Below, piece by piece: positions 32,085 through 43,132 of a DNA stretch of 64,000 nt. The DNA lies in NCBI GenBank assembly GCA_039519185.1, contig JAZGSX010000012.1, positions 682,001-746,000 of the forward strand, in the 5' to 3' direction. Below the pieces are notes generated by a model. It was not told the DNA's origin. It saw nothing but the letters and a program-made list of their open reading frames with translations, and ran no database searches. The DNA is from Astragalus membranaceus. Its lineage: Eukaryota; Streptophyta; Magnoliopsida; Fabales; Fabaceae. Every line of letters starts with the position of its first letter. Position 1 is the first letter of the stretch. The translations under genes were made by a program, and so were the position numbers.

Positions 32085-32372
32085 AGTTCTATCTTTCTAT
32101 ATAATAGATGTTCATGATAGGTTGTAAGTTAGGGTTACCCTAGATCTATTCATGTCCTTGATTTGTGTGTAATTTCATGTTTGGTTAGTGATATATATGT
32201 GATCCTCATGAATTGTGGCTGAAAATCCATTTTTGGTTGTGGCATGGGCGCCTAGGGCGCCATATGTTTGATTTTGTGTTGCTGAATTGTTGCTGGATTT
32301 TCTGTTGCTGCAAGTGTGATGGGCGCTGGGCGCCAGGCGCCAAGGGCGCTAGTGTGTGCTGTGTGCGTGTAT

Positions 32373-32694
32373 GGGTGTTGCTTGTGTGCGCATATGGGGG
32401 TGTTTTGGGTGAAACTCGAATTCTGGGCATATTTTACCGTGCCATCTTTTGCATTTGCGTGCCCAAATTCAATTTTAAACATTTTGGCTCGAGTGGTTTT
32501 ATTTTTGCACTGTCATTCTGGAGTTGTCTCGGTGGGTGTTGCTTGTGTGCGCATATGGGGTGTTTTGGGTGAAACTTCGAATTCTGGGCATATTTTACCG
32601 TGCCATATTTTGTATTTGCGTGCCCAAATTCAATTTTAAACATTTTGGCTCGAGTGGTTTTATTTTTGCACGTGTCATTTTGGAGTTGTCTCGG
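32373..32694 (+). repeat. ~161-bp tandem duplication in GyG LTR
   Basis: Two near-identical units starting GGGTGTTGCTTGTGTGCGCA, with a third start at 32695 that diverges. Frames across it are not genes. Confidence 0.9.
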
Positions 32695-32765
32695 TGGGTG
32701 TTGCTTATGTGCGCCAATGTTGCTGCCTGCGCCAGTATCTGTGTTGCTGCCTGTGTCGAAGTGCT

Positions 32766-32932
32766 GAGACAGAAGCTGTCGAAGTGCTGAGACAGAAGCT
32801 GTCGAATTTGTTGAGACAGAAGCTGTCGAAGTTACTGAGACAGAAGCTGTCGAAGCTACTGAGACAGAAGCTGTCGAATTTGTTGAGACAGAAGCTGTCG
32901 AATTTGTTGAGACAGAAGCTGTCGAATTTGTC
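32766..32932 (+). repeat. Seven-copy 23/24-bp hairpin repeat in GyG LTR
   Basis: Unit GAGACAGAAGCTGTCGAA plus a variable 5-6 base linker, seven times. Each contains GACAG-AAG-CTGTC, a 5-bp stem. S2 has a single copy at the equivalent place (ACAGAAGCTGTCGAAC at 49352). The 119-codon frame at 32694-33053 is a translation of this array. Confidence 0.9.
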
Positions 32933-34197
32933 TCATTTTTCCCCCTATTCTGTTTTTGACGTATCTTTTGACTCGGGCATCCGTTTTGAACGTTTCAAAA
33001 AGTGTTGGGAAGCTTTTCCAGTTGTCTACCTGTGTGTCTTATTTTTAAAATAAAAACTTATTATTTTCTGGTGGTTTCTGGGCGCCCAAGTGGCTGTCCC
33101 CGGTGGTCATTACAGTGACGTTGTAAAGCCATATTGAGTCCTTTAAAAATCCTTTTTGCGTATAACAAACAGTTTTAACGCTTTAGTGTCAAAATGGGTG
33201 ATTATGACGATGATGCCCTTAGTGGCTAGTTAAATGACGTTTTTGCCCTTAGTGGCTAATATTATTGATGATGATGTGTAAATGACTGTTTTGCCCTAAG
33301 TGGCTATTGTTTGTTTGGTGACGTTTATGGATAGGTGACGATGAGGCCCAGAGGGCTAAGCGACGATGATAATAAGCGACGATGAAATATAGCGACGTTG
33401 TTGTGTGTAATTATGAATTGACAGGTGCTGTGCCCTTTTATTTGGCAAATTGGTAAGTGACGGGTCACATAGTTGACAGTGATTGTGTGTTTGTGTGTGG
33501 TGCATGTCATAGTGTCTCATGTATTCCATGTGCATGAACCCAGCGACGATGAGGCCATAAAGGCTAAGCGACGATGAGGCCATAAAGGCTAAGCGACGAT
33601 GATGAAAGGTACCTCATGCATATGCCCGCGAGTGGGTTGCATTTCATATAGTCACATGACATCGTGATGAGTTGTTGTAATGACGTAATTGATGATTTGT
33701 GATGTGATTTACTCTAGTGTTGTGACTTGACTTATTGCTTATCATGTGATTTATTATATGGATTGAATTGGACTCACCCTTCTGTTTGAATGTTACCCCT
33801 ATGCGGTAACGTGCAGGTGATCACGAGTGAAGACCTAGGTATCTTCACTAATTTGAGTCGGGTCGTCATGCTCTGATACGTAGCACTCAGGGGGGGGGGG
33901 GAAACGAACTCGATGTTTTAAGACCATTTTGGTTGTTATATGTTATTTGATGGTTTCTCTTTATTCTATTTTCCGCCGTGTAGTTGGTTTTATTGATATT
34001 AAGGTTGTGGCGACGATGACTGATGCTTGAGGTTTTCCCCATTGGGGGCGTGCTACGTATTGCACAATTATTGTTGTTGAACTGTTTTATTAAAGTACGA
34101 TGTTTTATTCGAAGTATGTGTAACACTCCTTGCGATGAAAGCGATTTTGAACTCTGATTTTTATAAACAAATCAACGGGTAGAAAAGGGGTGTTACA

Positions 34198-35635
34198 TTG
34201 AGCCAAATAAGGATCTCTAGTTCCTTAAGGGATTCTATTTGCTTAGCACAGGAAATTGATGTGAAGCTGCAATCACAAAAAGGGTTGCCAAATTTTACCG
34301 AAGATAGTGATGGAGTTATTTGCTTCAACGGTAGAATTTGTGTGCCCGATGATGTAGATATTAAAAGGCAAGTGTTAGAGGAAGCTCACCGAAGTCTATA
34401 TTCTGTACATCCTGAATCTACCAAGATGTATAGAGATTTAAAACAGATGTATTGGTGGCACGGAATGAAATTTCAAATCGCAGAATTTGTATCTCGGTGC
34501 TTAACTTGTCAGAGAGTTAAGGTAGAGAATGAAAAGCCTGCTGGCCTGTTGCGGCCACTCGACGTGCCAGTGTGGAAATGGGAAGACATTTCTATGGATT
34601 TTGTCATGGCATTGCCAAGATCCCAAGCCGGTAACGACTCCATTTGGGTAGTTGTGGATCGATTAATTAAATCATCTCATTTCATTCCCGTTCGTTCAAC
34701 CAGCAAAGTGTCTAAGTTGGCTGAGGAATATCTGAGGAGCATAGTGAGGTTACATGGGGTTCCAACCAGTATTGTGTCGGATCGAGATCCAAAGTTCACT
34801 TCTTGATTTTGGAAAGCTTTGAATGAAGCCTTGGGGACTAAGGTGTTTGTTAGTACCGCTTATCACCCGCAGACGGATGGTCAAACAGAGAGGACTATCC
34901 AAAATTTAGAGCACATGCTTCGGGCTTCTGTGCTCGATAACGGAAAGAAATGGGAGGACTATCTCCCGTTAGTAGACTTCTCCTACAACAACAGTTATCA
35001 TTCCAGTATCGGAATGGCCCCATTTGAGCTTTGTATGGAAGGAAATGTATAACTCCATTATGTTCGTGGGACGTCGGCGACAACCGATTTTTAGGACCTA
35101 ATATGGTTTATGAAACTACTGAAAAGATTCGGCAGATTAGAGAAAGAATGAAAGCAGCCCAGAGTAGGCAAAAGAGCTATGCTGATAAAAAAAGAAGGCC
35201 GTTAGAGTTTGAGCCTGGTGATCATGTATTTTTAAGATTATCACCAACGATTGGTACAGGTAGGGCATTAGGAGCGAAGAAGCTCAGTCCTCGATATATT
35301 GGACCCTTCCAAATTATCGAGCAGGTTGGGCCAGTAGCATACCGTATTGCTTTTCCTCCACCATTGTCCAATCTCCACGATGTATTCCATGTGTCTCAAT
35401 TACGAAAGTACATTCCCGATCCGGGTCAGCCATTGAATTTCACGACAATTGACCTTCGACCGGACTTGTCTTTCCAACCTCGTCCCAGTTACATCAAGGA
35501 ACGTGGCGAAAAAGCGCTTCGGATGAAAACAATTTCCATTGTCAAAGTGGTTTGGGATGGTTTCTCCGCCGAGGAAGCTACTTGGGAATTGGAGGACGAC
35601 ATGCGGACTCGATATCCGTATCTATTCTCTTGAGG
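34198..35635 (+). pseudogene. GyH integrase, broken by a nonsense and a frameshift
   Basis: It resumes in the segment before the integrase zinc finger (HRSLYSVHPESTKMY, then CLTCQRVKVE), the core (MDFVMALPRS, SDRDPKFTS), and after two lesions continues to RTRYPYLF at 35633. Lesion 1 is a TGA at 34804-34806 after FTS, where sister copies have a sense codon (consistent with CGA to TGA). Lesion 2 is loss of one A near 35028 (TTTGAGCTTTG for TTTGAAGCTTTG) in the APFEALYGRK block. Its chromo-like tail resembles GyA. It and the gag at 22692 are probably the two ends of one disrupted element. Confidence 0.9.
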
Positions 35636-36282
35636 TATGTTTTGATCAATTTTGAGGACAAAATTCTTTCAAGTTGGGGAGTAATGTAACATCCCGAAAA
35701 TAATTAACCGAATATGTTACCCCCAATTGAATTAATTTAGTACTTGATTGGTAAATCTATTGAGTGCTAAAATGTATTTTTGGTTGTCATAGAACTGTTA
35801 ACCGGATATTAGAGATTAAGGGCAATGTGGTCATTTGACCACATTACCACTTAATACATAAGAGAGAAAGGAAAAGAGAATTAAGAAAGAAAGGAAACGC
35901 GAGACAGAGAGGAGAAAGGAAGAAAAGAAGGAAAAGAAAGAAGATGGGAAGAAAGAAGAGAAAGAGGAGAAGAAGGGTTTTCATCACCACCCAAACTCTA
36001 AGTTTTTCACCATCATCATCATCTTCCTATTAGCTTCCTTTCCTCATAGTTTTGGTGAGCTTATTTTCCTCTTTCCCGTTCTATTTGATTTTTGAATTTG
36101 AGATGGTTTGGGGGATTGATGATGATTTTGATCAGTTATTCATGATTTGAAGCGAGCCTAAGGTGGATTGAGCGCGGATTGAACCTCGATTCGAAGTTGG
36201 AAGCGAATTGGAAATTCTAGGGTTCGTTTGGGGATTTTGAGGAATTTGGGATTTTGGTCCAACCGTTGTTCTCGCGTCAAGG

Positions 36283-36297
36283 GTGAGTTTTACTCAC
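36283..36297 (+). promoter_or_regulatory. GyH 5' splice donor within a perfect hairpin
   Basis: AAGG|GTGAGT TTT ACTCAC: six donor bases complementary to the six bases after a 3-base loop. Confidence 0.55.
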
Positions 36298-36510
36298 GTT
36301 TAGGTTTTGATTGAGGATTTCGAATTGTCGACATTGACTTTTGAAAACCGTTATTTGAAAATAAACGTATTTTGACATAAACGATAAATTGTTTATATTT
36401 GTGTTTATGATTGACAAATGATGATATGATGATAATTATTGTTGTTTGTATATGTTTTTGGACTATTTTTGTGTTGGGACTGGACTGGAACAGGTATCGG
36501 AATTGATCGG

Positions 36511-36637
36511 AACGACCAATGCGCACGACCAATGCGTCATAGGGGCACGGACCGTGCGCCCCTTTCGGTTAGTGTTTTGCAAAGATGACTTACAGGGCGC
36601 ACGACCCGTGCGTATGGGAGCACGGACCGTGCGCAGT
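36511..36637 (+). repeat. Palindromic GC-rich cluster in GyH LTR
   Basis: Repeats of GCACGGACCGTGCGC and CGCACGACCCGTGCG type, orthologous to those in GyD. Confidence 0.8.
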
Positions 36638-36775
36638 GTTCTGTCAAAATTTTATAAACTTGTCCGAAATGATCCCGTTCGATTCCATGATTTTGAATCT
36701 ATTTTCAAAGGTTTTCATAATGTTTTACAAAGTTATGTTTAATTCGAAAAACCGTAAAATAGTGTACGGGAGCGA

Positions 36776-38501
36776 TGTACTCTTAGAGCAAGTGTACTCT
36801 TTCGCAGAAGTTGTATAAAAGATTATCGTGTCCACAGGGATTAATTAGCAAGTACCAAACTAATCAAGATTGTCTATTGTTTAGACGAACTAATAATTGA
36901 GTTGTAATGAAAACAAATAAAAAGAAATAAATAACAATAATTAAAATACTAGATTTAATAAATGGAGAGAGGTCTGGGGTCACGGTTTCACTTACAAGCT
37001 TTGATTCCCCTATGTCTAATTCTACCCGAATTCCTTTATTTTATTTAATTACCAATCCCTTTACTAAATCTTTTAATCCGCTTGGTCATTCGCGATTAAT
37101 ATTCTTTTTCCTAAACTATCCCTTGTTTGGTCATGCAAGAATTTAAGTTGAGGAAAAGCATAAAGAACAAAAAGGTTGAATGATTGGAAGACTAAATTAA
37201 AATTTGGTCATGCATTAATTAAAGTCCCAATTATCCTATAGGTCCACCAACTAATTGCAGTACGGTCGCTGGTCAACTAATTGATTATGAACATGAAAAG
37301 GGTAGCTAATCCTAACTATGTGATAAAAATAATAGGACAATATTAATTGAAATAAAAACCGGAATTCAGATATGAAATTAGAACATAAAAAGGTCTCTAA
37401 ACATGCAAGATCCACCTAAGACCCTAGAAGAGGATTTAGCTATCCATAGTGTTCGAGAACAATAAAATAAAATTAGGAGTCATAAATTACAGAGATAAAA
37501 ATAACCCGGAATAGAGAAATTTCTGATCCTGAAATTTTAGTCTCATTTTTCTGCTCCAGAGCTCTTTCACAGTGTCAAGAACGGGTACGCAAAACCCCCT
37601 TCTCTCCTTGCCGTCACTACCGCTTCCCTGTTGAATCTCGTGTGCGGCTGCTTATGTTCCTCCTTGCTGTAACACATAGGAATTCATATGCATGCAAAAT
37701 CATCATCAAGACATCATATGTTCACATAGTGATTCAGATTATATAGAAAGATAACATGAGCATATATTGTAATTCACAAGTCAAAACCCTAACCCCCACA
37801 TATGACCCTTCATAGGACCTATTAGGTAGATAGAACCCCACCCTTACCTTAGCCTTAGATGATCACGAAAATCCTTGCCCTAGAGCTCTCTCTCCTTGTG
37901 CGCCTTCCTTCTCTCTCTCTCTCTTGCTTGGAAATCACGCCTTCTCTCTTCTTTTTCCTCCCTAGCCGTCGCACTCCTCTCCTCTCCTAGTTCTCCAAAT
38001 TTCGCTAATCTCTAAGGTATGCACAACCCTAGACCTAATCCCTATTCGACTTACTCACTCACCTTGGGCTTTCTCATTAGTATAATGACTTAATCATGAG
38101 CCTCCACTTAGCTACTTATAATTCGCCACTACTAACCCTATCATGTACCAACGCACTAAAATATAATAGACAGATATTATTTCTAATATTCTATCACATA
38201 AAATCCCTAAATAATTTTCTATTATTTTCTCAAGACCCAAACCCTAGACAATTAATTAAATAAATAAATGGATAAATATTTTTGGGGCGTTACACTTGCC
38301 GTCCCGTGTGTGCTGTGCGGCACTCCTCTTATAATTCAAGCCTAGGTTCCGTGTCCATCAATTTCTTCTTCTCCAAGTTTGTTGATCATGTGCCTCTTTA
38401 CAACATGCGAAATACTTGGGCTTTTTTTTCTTTCTCAATTATTCAAAGCCCAACTTAGTTCCATTCTTTTAATCCAAACTCCTACCATACGTGTTCCCTT
38501 G

Positions 38502-38542
<41 letters not shown>

Positions 38543-38707
38543 CTTGGACTTTTAAATAGCTTTCTTTTGTTGTTTCATTCTTTTTATCTTTCCTTTCTTC
38601 CTGCAAAATAAAGAGCAAAATAACTCACTTATTTATTTAAATGGTATTAATTACTCTAAAAATGTCTCAAAGATATCTCTAAAAATGCACTAAATTAGAG
38701 TTTATCA
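36776..38707 (-). repeat. AthI 3' LTR, interrupted by solo LTR S1
   Basis: About 1300 bases once S1 and its duplicated pentamer are removed. It is very similar to 41527-42846. It ends GAGTTTATCA, followed by ACTCCCTCACACTTAAC, whose complement is a polypurine tract. Confidence 0.88.
37668..38294 (-). mobile_element. Solo gypsy LTR S1 (627 bp)
   Basis: TGTAACACATAGG to GGGGCGTTACA with a perfect CTTGC duplication (37663-37667 and 38295-38299). In reverse it aligns to the first ~450 bases of S2 (GTGATAGAATATTAGAAATA is shared). It then jumps to a short LTR end, lacking the hairpins, palindromes, G run and ATGCATATGCCC element of the 2.4-kb relatives. Confidence 0.9.
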
Positions 38708-40292
38708 ACTCCCTCACACTTAACCTTTGCTTGTCCTCAAGCAAATATTCTGACTCAGTAAAATTTTTAAATAAATAACAAAGACAACCAAATAAAGGAC
38801 CCAAAATCTGAAGAACAATGACAGACAATAGAAAATATAGTACATATGAGGTGTCACAAGGTTGCCCAATTAGAGGCTCATGTCCTTGAAGAATATATTT
38901 CTGTGAACAATGGCACTCGCTCACAATCTCTCTAAGTGTTTAGGGACTAGGGAAAATATACACTCAAGTTTCAACAAAATGCACATTACCATATGTTTGT
39001 AATTTGACCAAATCTCCACTAAATAGTTCACATGCATGCAAAAGATGGGGTGTTATGGGTTGTAATGGGGCTAGGGTGAGTTCATGTAGGGTAGGAAATA
39101 AGAAGAAAGGGATAATCAAAGGGCTCAAAAAAAAAAACAAGAAACAAATAGTAACCTTTGAAACCAAATATGGAGCTCCCATCTATTTTACAATTTTTGT
39201 CCAAACTCCAAATTAATTTCACTTCCATTCTTCACTCTTCTTTTTCTTATTGAGTCGACTCTTTTTGATTTGCTTTTTGCTCTTGAGTAGACTCTTTTTT
39301 ATTTTTTGGATTTTCCCTTTGGCTCTTTCATTCTTTTGATGTGCCTTTTCCTCTTTCTTGCTTTTTTTTTTCATTTCATTTTTCTATATTTCTCTCGGGA
39401 GGAAAAGGAACTTGTAACCATATGAGCCATTCTTATTTTGTTTTTATGTCCTGATGAGATAGACAATTAAAGTATAGGACAAAATTGCAATTTTCAATAG
39501 TTGCTCCACATTTAATTCCAAATGGTTACCACAAACACAAAAAAAGGAAAATTATATCTGGGTACCAAAGAAAAAAATATAACAAATAAGCTCAAAGGGG
39601 GCAACTAAGGGATAAATTCTACAAACAACTCTGAGGCCAGAAAAATACCTAAATTCCCCAAATCCTTATACATGATGCAAATCAATTTTCGCCTTGAAAT
39701 GGTCAAAAGGCAAATTCTAGAATGTAGCAAATTGGGAAACACACTCATAGAAAGAAAATAGGTAAATTTTTTTGATTTAGTATCAATCCCCTTATGAAGG
39801 CTCAAATCTCACATTTAGAAGCTAGTTCACAAAAAGTACTCAACAGACACAATGCTAATTATCAACTTCCTAAGGACAACCCCACAGTTACAATTAAGCA
39901 CAAGTCTGTCAAGTAATTTAATTATAGGATCCCCTAAAGTCAAAATCTCTATTTTTTTTTTCAACTTTAAGCATAATTCATTCAAAACAAGCCAGAAAAA
40001 ATGCTATCAACATATACGGTGGCTATGTGCATTAGTAGAGATCAAGTGACATTAATAAACTTTTCTCCCCCACACTAGCATGAAGCATGGTCCTCAATGC
40101 AAAATATCAAATTGGCACAAAAATAAATAAATGAGGGAGAGTAAGAGTGACTTCCCTGAGAGAGCTTTCAGTCTGAGCTTATTCTTAAAACCAAAATGAA
40201 ACAAATTAAAAGTAAAAATAACTGAAAATAAAACACAGGTTGCATCCTGCGAAGCGCTTGTTTAACGTCGTGAGCCTGACGATAGTTAGTGC
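38708..40292 (-). other. AthI non-coding interior
   Basis: Between the polypurine tract and the 344-codon frame. AT-rich, several T-rich runs, no recognised domain on either strand. Small frames here are unsupported. Confidence 0.6.
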
Positions 40293-41327
40293 TTAATCAG
40301 GTGGCTCTCCAAGAGCAAATTTAACATCTAACGCAGTACACCTTCTTAACCTTCTAACCACGTGGTTCACATTGTTCTTTCTTTTTCCACGTGGTGGATG
40401 AACTTCAAAGGATGGTGAAATTTTTATTTTATCTCCATCCACCATTATGCTAGGATCCTGCAAAATAAGACTTTTTTCCAAAAGGTCCTGCATCTTTAAA
40501 TCACCAAATTTGTTAGTTTCAACCACATACTCATCAAAATAAGGAGAAGTAAAAAGAGAGAAATTTTCACTAGAGTTTAAAGCTTTTATAACATCATCTT
40601 CTTTACCACTCCTTAAAGTTAGCTTTCCCCGGTGAACCTCAATCACCGTATCACCAATGGTTAAAACAATTTGCCCAAAAATTTGGGCTTTCTTCTCTTT
40701 CTTCAGATCAAGAACCAATGGATCTTTCTCATTCTCCTCACAACCGCTCTCATTAATAGGATCTTTTGTTTCAATATAACTCCCTTCAGTAGGAGCTACT
40801 ATTTTGATTTGACTCTCTTCCGTAAGAGTCTCCTCATCTTTCTTGAGAGCTTCTTCCTCCAGACTATATTCCATGGAGACACCTTCATCTCTCGTAGGAA
40901 TACTTTCTTTGTATTGCTCAGCTTCTTCATTTTGGGTAGACTTAGTTTGTGAAAGAGTTTCTTGGGCCTCTTGAGATAACAAAGCAATGAGAGTTGAGAT
41001 TTGACCCTTCAGGCTTCTAAATTCGGTGTTCATGGCTCTAATTTGACCTTCCAAGCTCTCAAAATTTTCATTTTTCTGCTGCATAAATTTGGCCATGACC
41101 TCATCGACATCCGACTTTTCCTCCTCTTGCCCTTGCACTTGTAGTGATTCATAATTATCCAAGTGGGAGGAATAAGGAGGTGGCTCATAGTCATCCCAAT
41201 AGTCTGAATAAGGTTCATAAGGAGGAGGAGGAATTTGAATCTGGCATTGAGACATATACCAATATGACTTCTCTAAATTTCTTTGTGCCTCTGCCTCTCT
41301 AATGTAGTCTCCAAGAGTTTTAACCAT
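40293..41327 (-). CDS. AthI unknown protein with gag-like N-terminus (344 aa)
   Basis: An intact frame starting MVKTLGDYIREAEAQRNLEK, about 200 bases after the primer site, which is where Athila gag lies. Residues 30-60 are rich in Pro and Tyr. Residues 70-200 are acidic and likely partly coiled (LEGQIRAMNTEFRSLKGQI). The tail includes IEVHRGKLTLRSGKEDDVI near residue 230, which resembles the segment following protease in Athila/Tat polyproteins, then KIKISPSFEVHPPRGKRK and a basic RRLRRC patch. No zinc knuckle, protease motif or RT. I read it as an internally deleted gag-protease product. Its function is unknown. Confidence 0.6.
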   Translation of the reverse strand: MVKTLGDYIREAEAQRNLEKSYWYMSQCQIQIPPPPYEPYSDYWDDYEPPPYSSHLDNYESLQVQGQEEEKSDVDEVMAKFMQQKNENFESLEGQIRAMNTEFRSLKGQISTLIALLSQEAQETLSQTKSTQNEEAEQYKESIPTRDEGVSMEYSLEEEALKKDEETLTEESQIKIVAPTEGSYIETKDPINESGCEENEKDPLVLDLKKEKKAQIFGQIVLTIGDTVIEVHRGKLTLRSGKEDDVIKALNSSENFSLFTSPYFDEYVVETNKFGDLKMQDLLEKSLILQDPSIMVDGDKIKISPSFEVHPPRGKRKNNVNHVVRRLRRCTALDVKFALGEPPD

Positions 41328-41506
41328 GATTTAGACTTTTCTCTGCAAAACAAGGTAACTTGCAGTGGTCTCTTGGGAAAGTATTAGTAACTTTTTTTAT
41401 ATATTTTTTTTGATAAAATAAAGAAAAAAACAAAATTTAAAATTAAAGCAAAAAATTGTCTAAAGCAATAAAAATCTCTTTCGCTTAATATTGCTAAATT
41501 AATCCC

Positions 41507-41523
41507 CGGCAACGGCGCCAATA
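41507..41523 (-). promoter_or_regulatory. AthI primer-binding site
   Basis: On the minus strand TGGCGCCGTTGCCGGGG, a few bases after the 5' LTR. This sequence is the usual Athila/Tat-lineage primer site, generally assigned to tRNA-Asp. Confidence 0.85.
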
Positions 41524-41526
41524 ACT

Positions 41527-42628
41527 TGTTGCGTTAAAAACACACTTAGAGCAAGTGTACTCTTTCACAGAAGTAGTATAAAAGATTATCGTGTCCACAG
41601 GGATTAATTAGCAAGTACCAAACTAATCAAGATTGTCTATTGTTTAGATGAACTAATAATTGAGTTGTAATGAAAACAAATAAAAAGAAATAAATAACAA
41701 TAATTAAAATACTAGATTTAATAAATGGAGAGAGGTCTAGGGTCACGGTTTCACTTGCAAGCTTTGATTCCCCTATGTCTAATTCTACCCGAATTCCTTT
41801 ATTTTATTTAATTACCAATCCCTTTACTAAATCTATTAATCCGTTTGGTCATTCGCGAATAATATTCTTTTTGCTAAACTAACCATTGTTTGGTCATGCA
41901 AGAATTTAAGTTGAGGAAAAGCATAAAGAACAAAAAGGTTGAATGATTGGAAGACTAAATTAAAGTTTGGTCATGCATTAATTATAGTCCCAATTATCCT
42001 ATAGGTCCACCAACTAATTGCAGTACGGTCGCTGATCAACTAATTGATTATGAACATGAAAAGGGAAGCTAATCCTAATTATGTGATAAAAATAATAGGA
42101 CAATATTAATTGAAATAAAAACCGGAATTCAGATATGAAATTAGAACATAAAAAGGTCTCTAAACATGCAAGATCCACCTAAGACCCTAGAAGAGGATTT
42201 AGCTATCTATAGTGTTCGAGAACAATAAAATAAAATTAGGAGTAATAAATTACAGAGATAAAAATAACCCGGAATAGAGAAATTTCTGATCCTGAAATTT
42301 TAGTCTCCTTTTTCTGCTTCAGAGCTCTCTCACAGTGTCAAGAACGGGTACCCAAAACCCCTCCTCTCCTTGCCGTCACTACCGCTTCCCTGTTGATTCT
42401 CGTGTGCGGCTGCTTATGTTCCTCCTTGCCGTCCCGTGTGTGCTGTGTGGCACTCCTCTTATAATTCAAGCCTAGGTTCCGTGTCCATCAATTTCTTCTT
42501 CTCCAAGTTTGTTGATCATGTGCCTCTTTACAACATGCTAAATACATGGGCTTTTTTTTTCTTTCTCAATTATTCAAAGCCCAACTTAGTTCCATTTAAT
42601 CCAAACTCCTACCATACGTGTTCCCTTC

Positions 42629-42681
<53 letters not shown>

Positions 42682-42846
42682 CTTGGACTTTTAAATAGCT
42701 TTCTTTTGTTGTTTCATTCTTTTTATCTTTCCTTTCTTCCTGCAAAATAAAGAGAAAAATAACTCACTTATTTATTTAATTGGTATTAATTACTCTAAAA
42801 ATGTCTCAAAGATATCTCTAAAAATGCACTAAATTGGAGTTTATCA
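41527..42846 (-). repeat. AthI 5' LTR (1320 bp)
   Basis: From TGTTGCGTTAAAAACACAC to GAGTTTATCA (plus-strand reading). It contains a (TA)n run at 42633-42680 and closely matches the left LTR minus S1. Confidence 0.9.
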
Positions 42847-42931
42847 AGCAAACACATAATATGCTTGTCTTGTAGAACTAAATGTTTGACTAACGGTCTA
42901 ATGTAAACGAACTAAATGTTCAAGTGAAAGT

Positions 42932-43005
<74 letters not shown>

Positions 43006-43132
43006 TATATCGGGTTGGGTGACGACCCATGATGCTAACATACTAGGCGGGGCAGTCATGATCCCTTACCCTAGGCCCGTATACCTTTAGGGAAAGTACT
43101 ATTGGTAAGGCGGTGTTATGTTAAAAGTTTAA
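42847..43132 (+). mobile_element. GyH 3' LTR, second part
   Basis: Resumes after AthI. It has a long (TA)n run (42937-43000) and TTGGGTGACGACCCATGATG, matching the complement of GyD LTR near 20090. It breaks near 43132, where copia sequence begins. Confidence 0.75.

Larger units (their letters stand above)
31689..34197 (+). repeat. GyG 3' LTR (2509 bp)
   Basis: Starts TGTAACACCC right after the AAGTGGGGGAGAGT tract and ends GGGTGTTACA. Inside are a donor AAG|GTAAGG at 32077, GGCGCC palindromes (32246-32350), a ~161-bp tandem duplication, a 23/24-bp hairpin repeat, AGCGACGATGAGGCC repeats (33330-33605), the ATGCATATGCCC element (33608-33643) and a 12-base G run (33890-33901). The following TTGAG is the candidate 5-bp target in GyH integrase. 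Confidence 0.92.
35685..36775 (+). mobile_element. GyH 3' LTR, first part
   Basis: Starts TGTAACATCCCG after CAAGTTGGGGAGTAA. It matches the GyD LTR start (AATTTAGTACTTGA, then TTGAGTGCTAAAAT). It has a GA-rich leader (35860-35970), a donor hairpin (36283-36297) and GC palindromes (36511-36637). Element AthI interrupts it at 36776 and it resumes at 42847. Confidence 0.85.
36776..42846 (-). mobile_element. AthI, non-autonomous Athila-like LTR element
   Basis: LTRs at 36776-38707 (with a solo LTR inside) and 41527-42846, bounded by AGCGA (36771-36775) and AGCAA (42847-42851), a near-perfect target duplication inside the GyH LTR. On the minus strand the primer site TGGCGCCGTTGCCGGGG follows the 5' LTR. 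The 2.8-kb interior holds one 344-codon frame and no RT or integrase. The left LTR lacks about 14 terminal bases relative to the right one. Both LTRs have a (TA)n run in the same place. Confidence 0.85.

Noticed and set aside
32757..32940. CRISPR-like array
   Set aside because: The 'spacers' are only 5-6 bases, the unit is a 24-bp tandem repeat in an LTR, and the context is plant retrotransposon.
32694..33053. Frame with repeated LRQKLSK peptide
   Set aside because: Translation of the 24-bp LTR repeat. A multiple-of-three unit stays open by chance.
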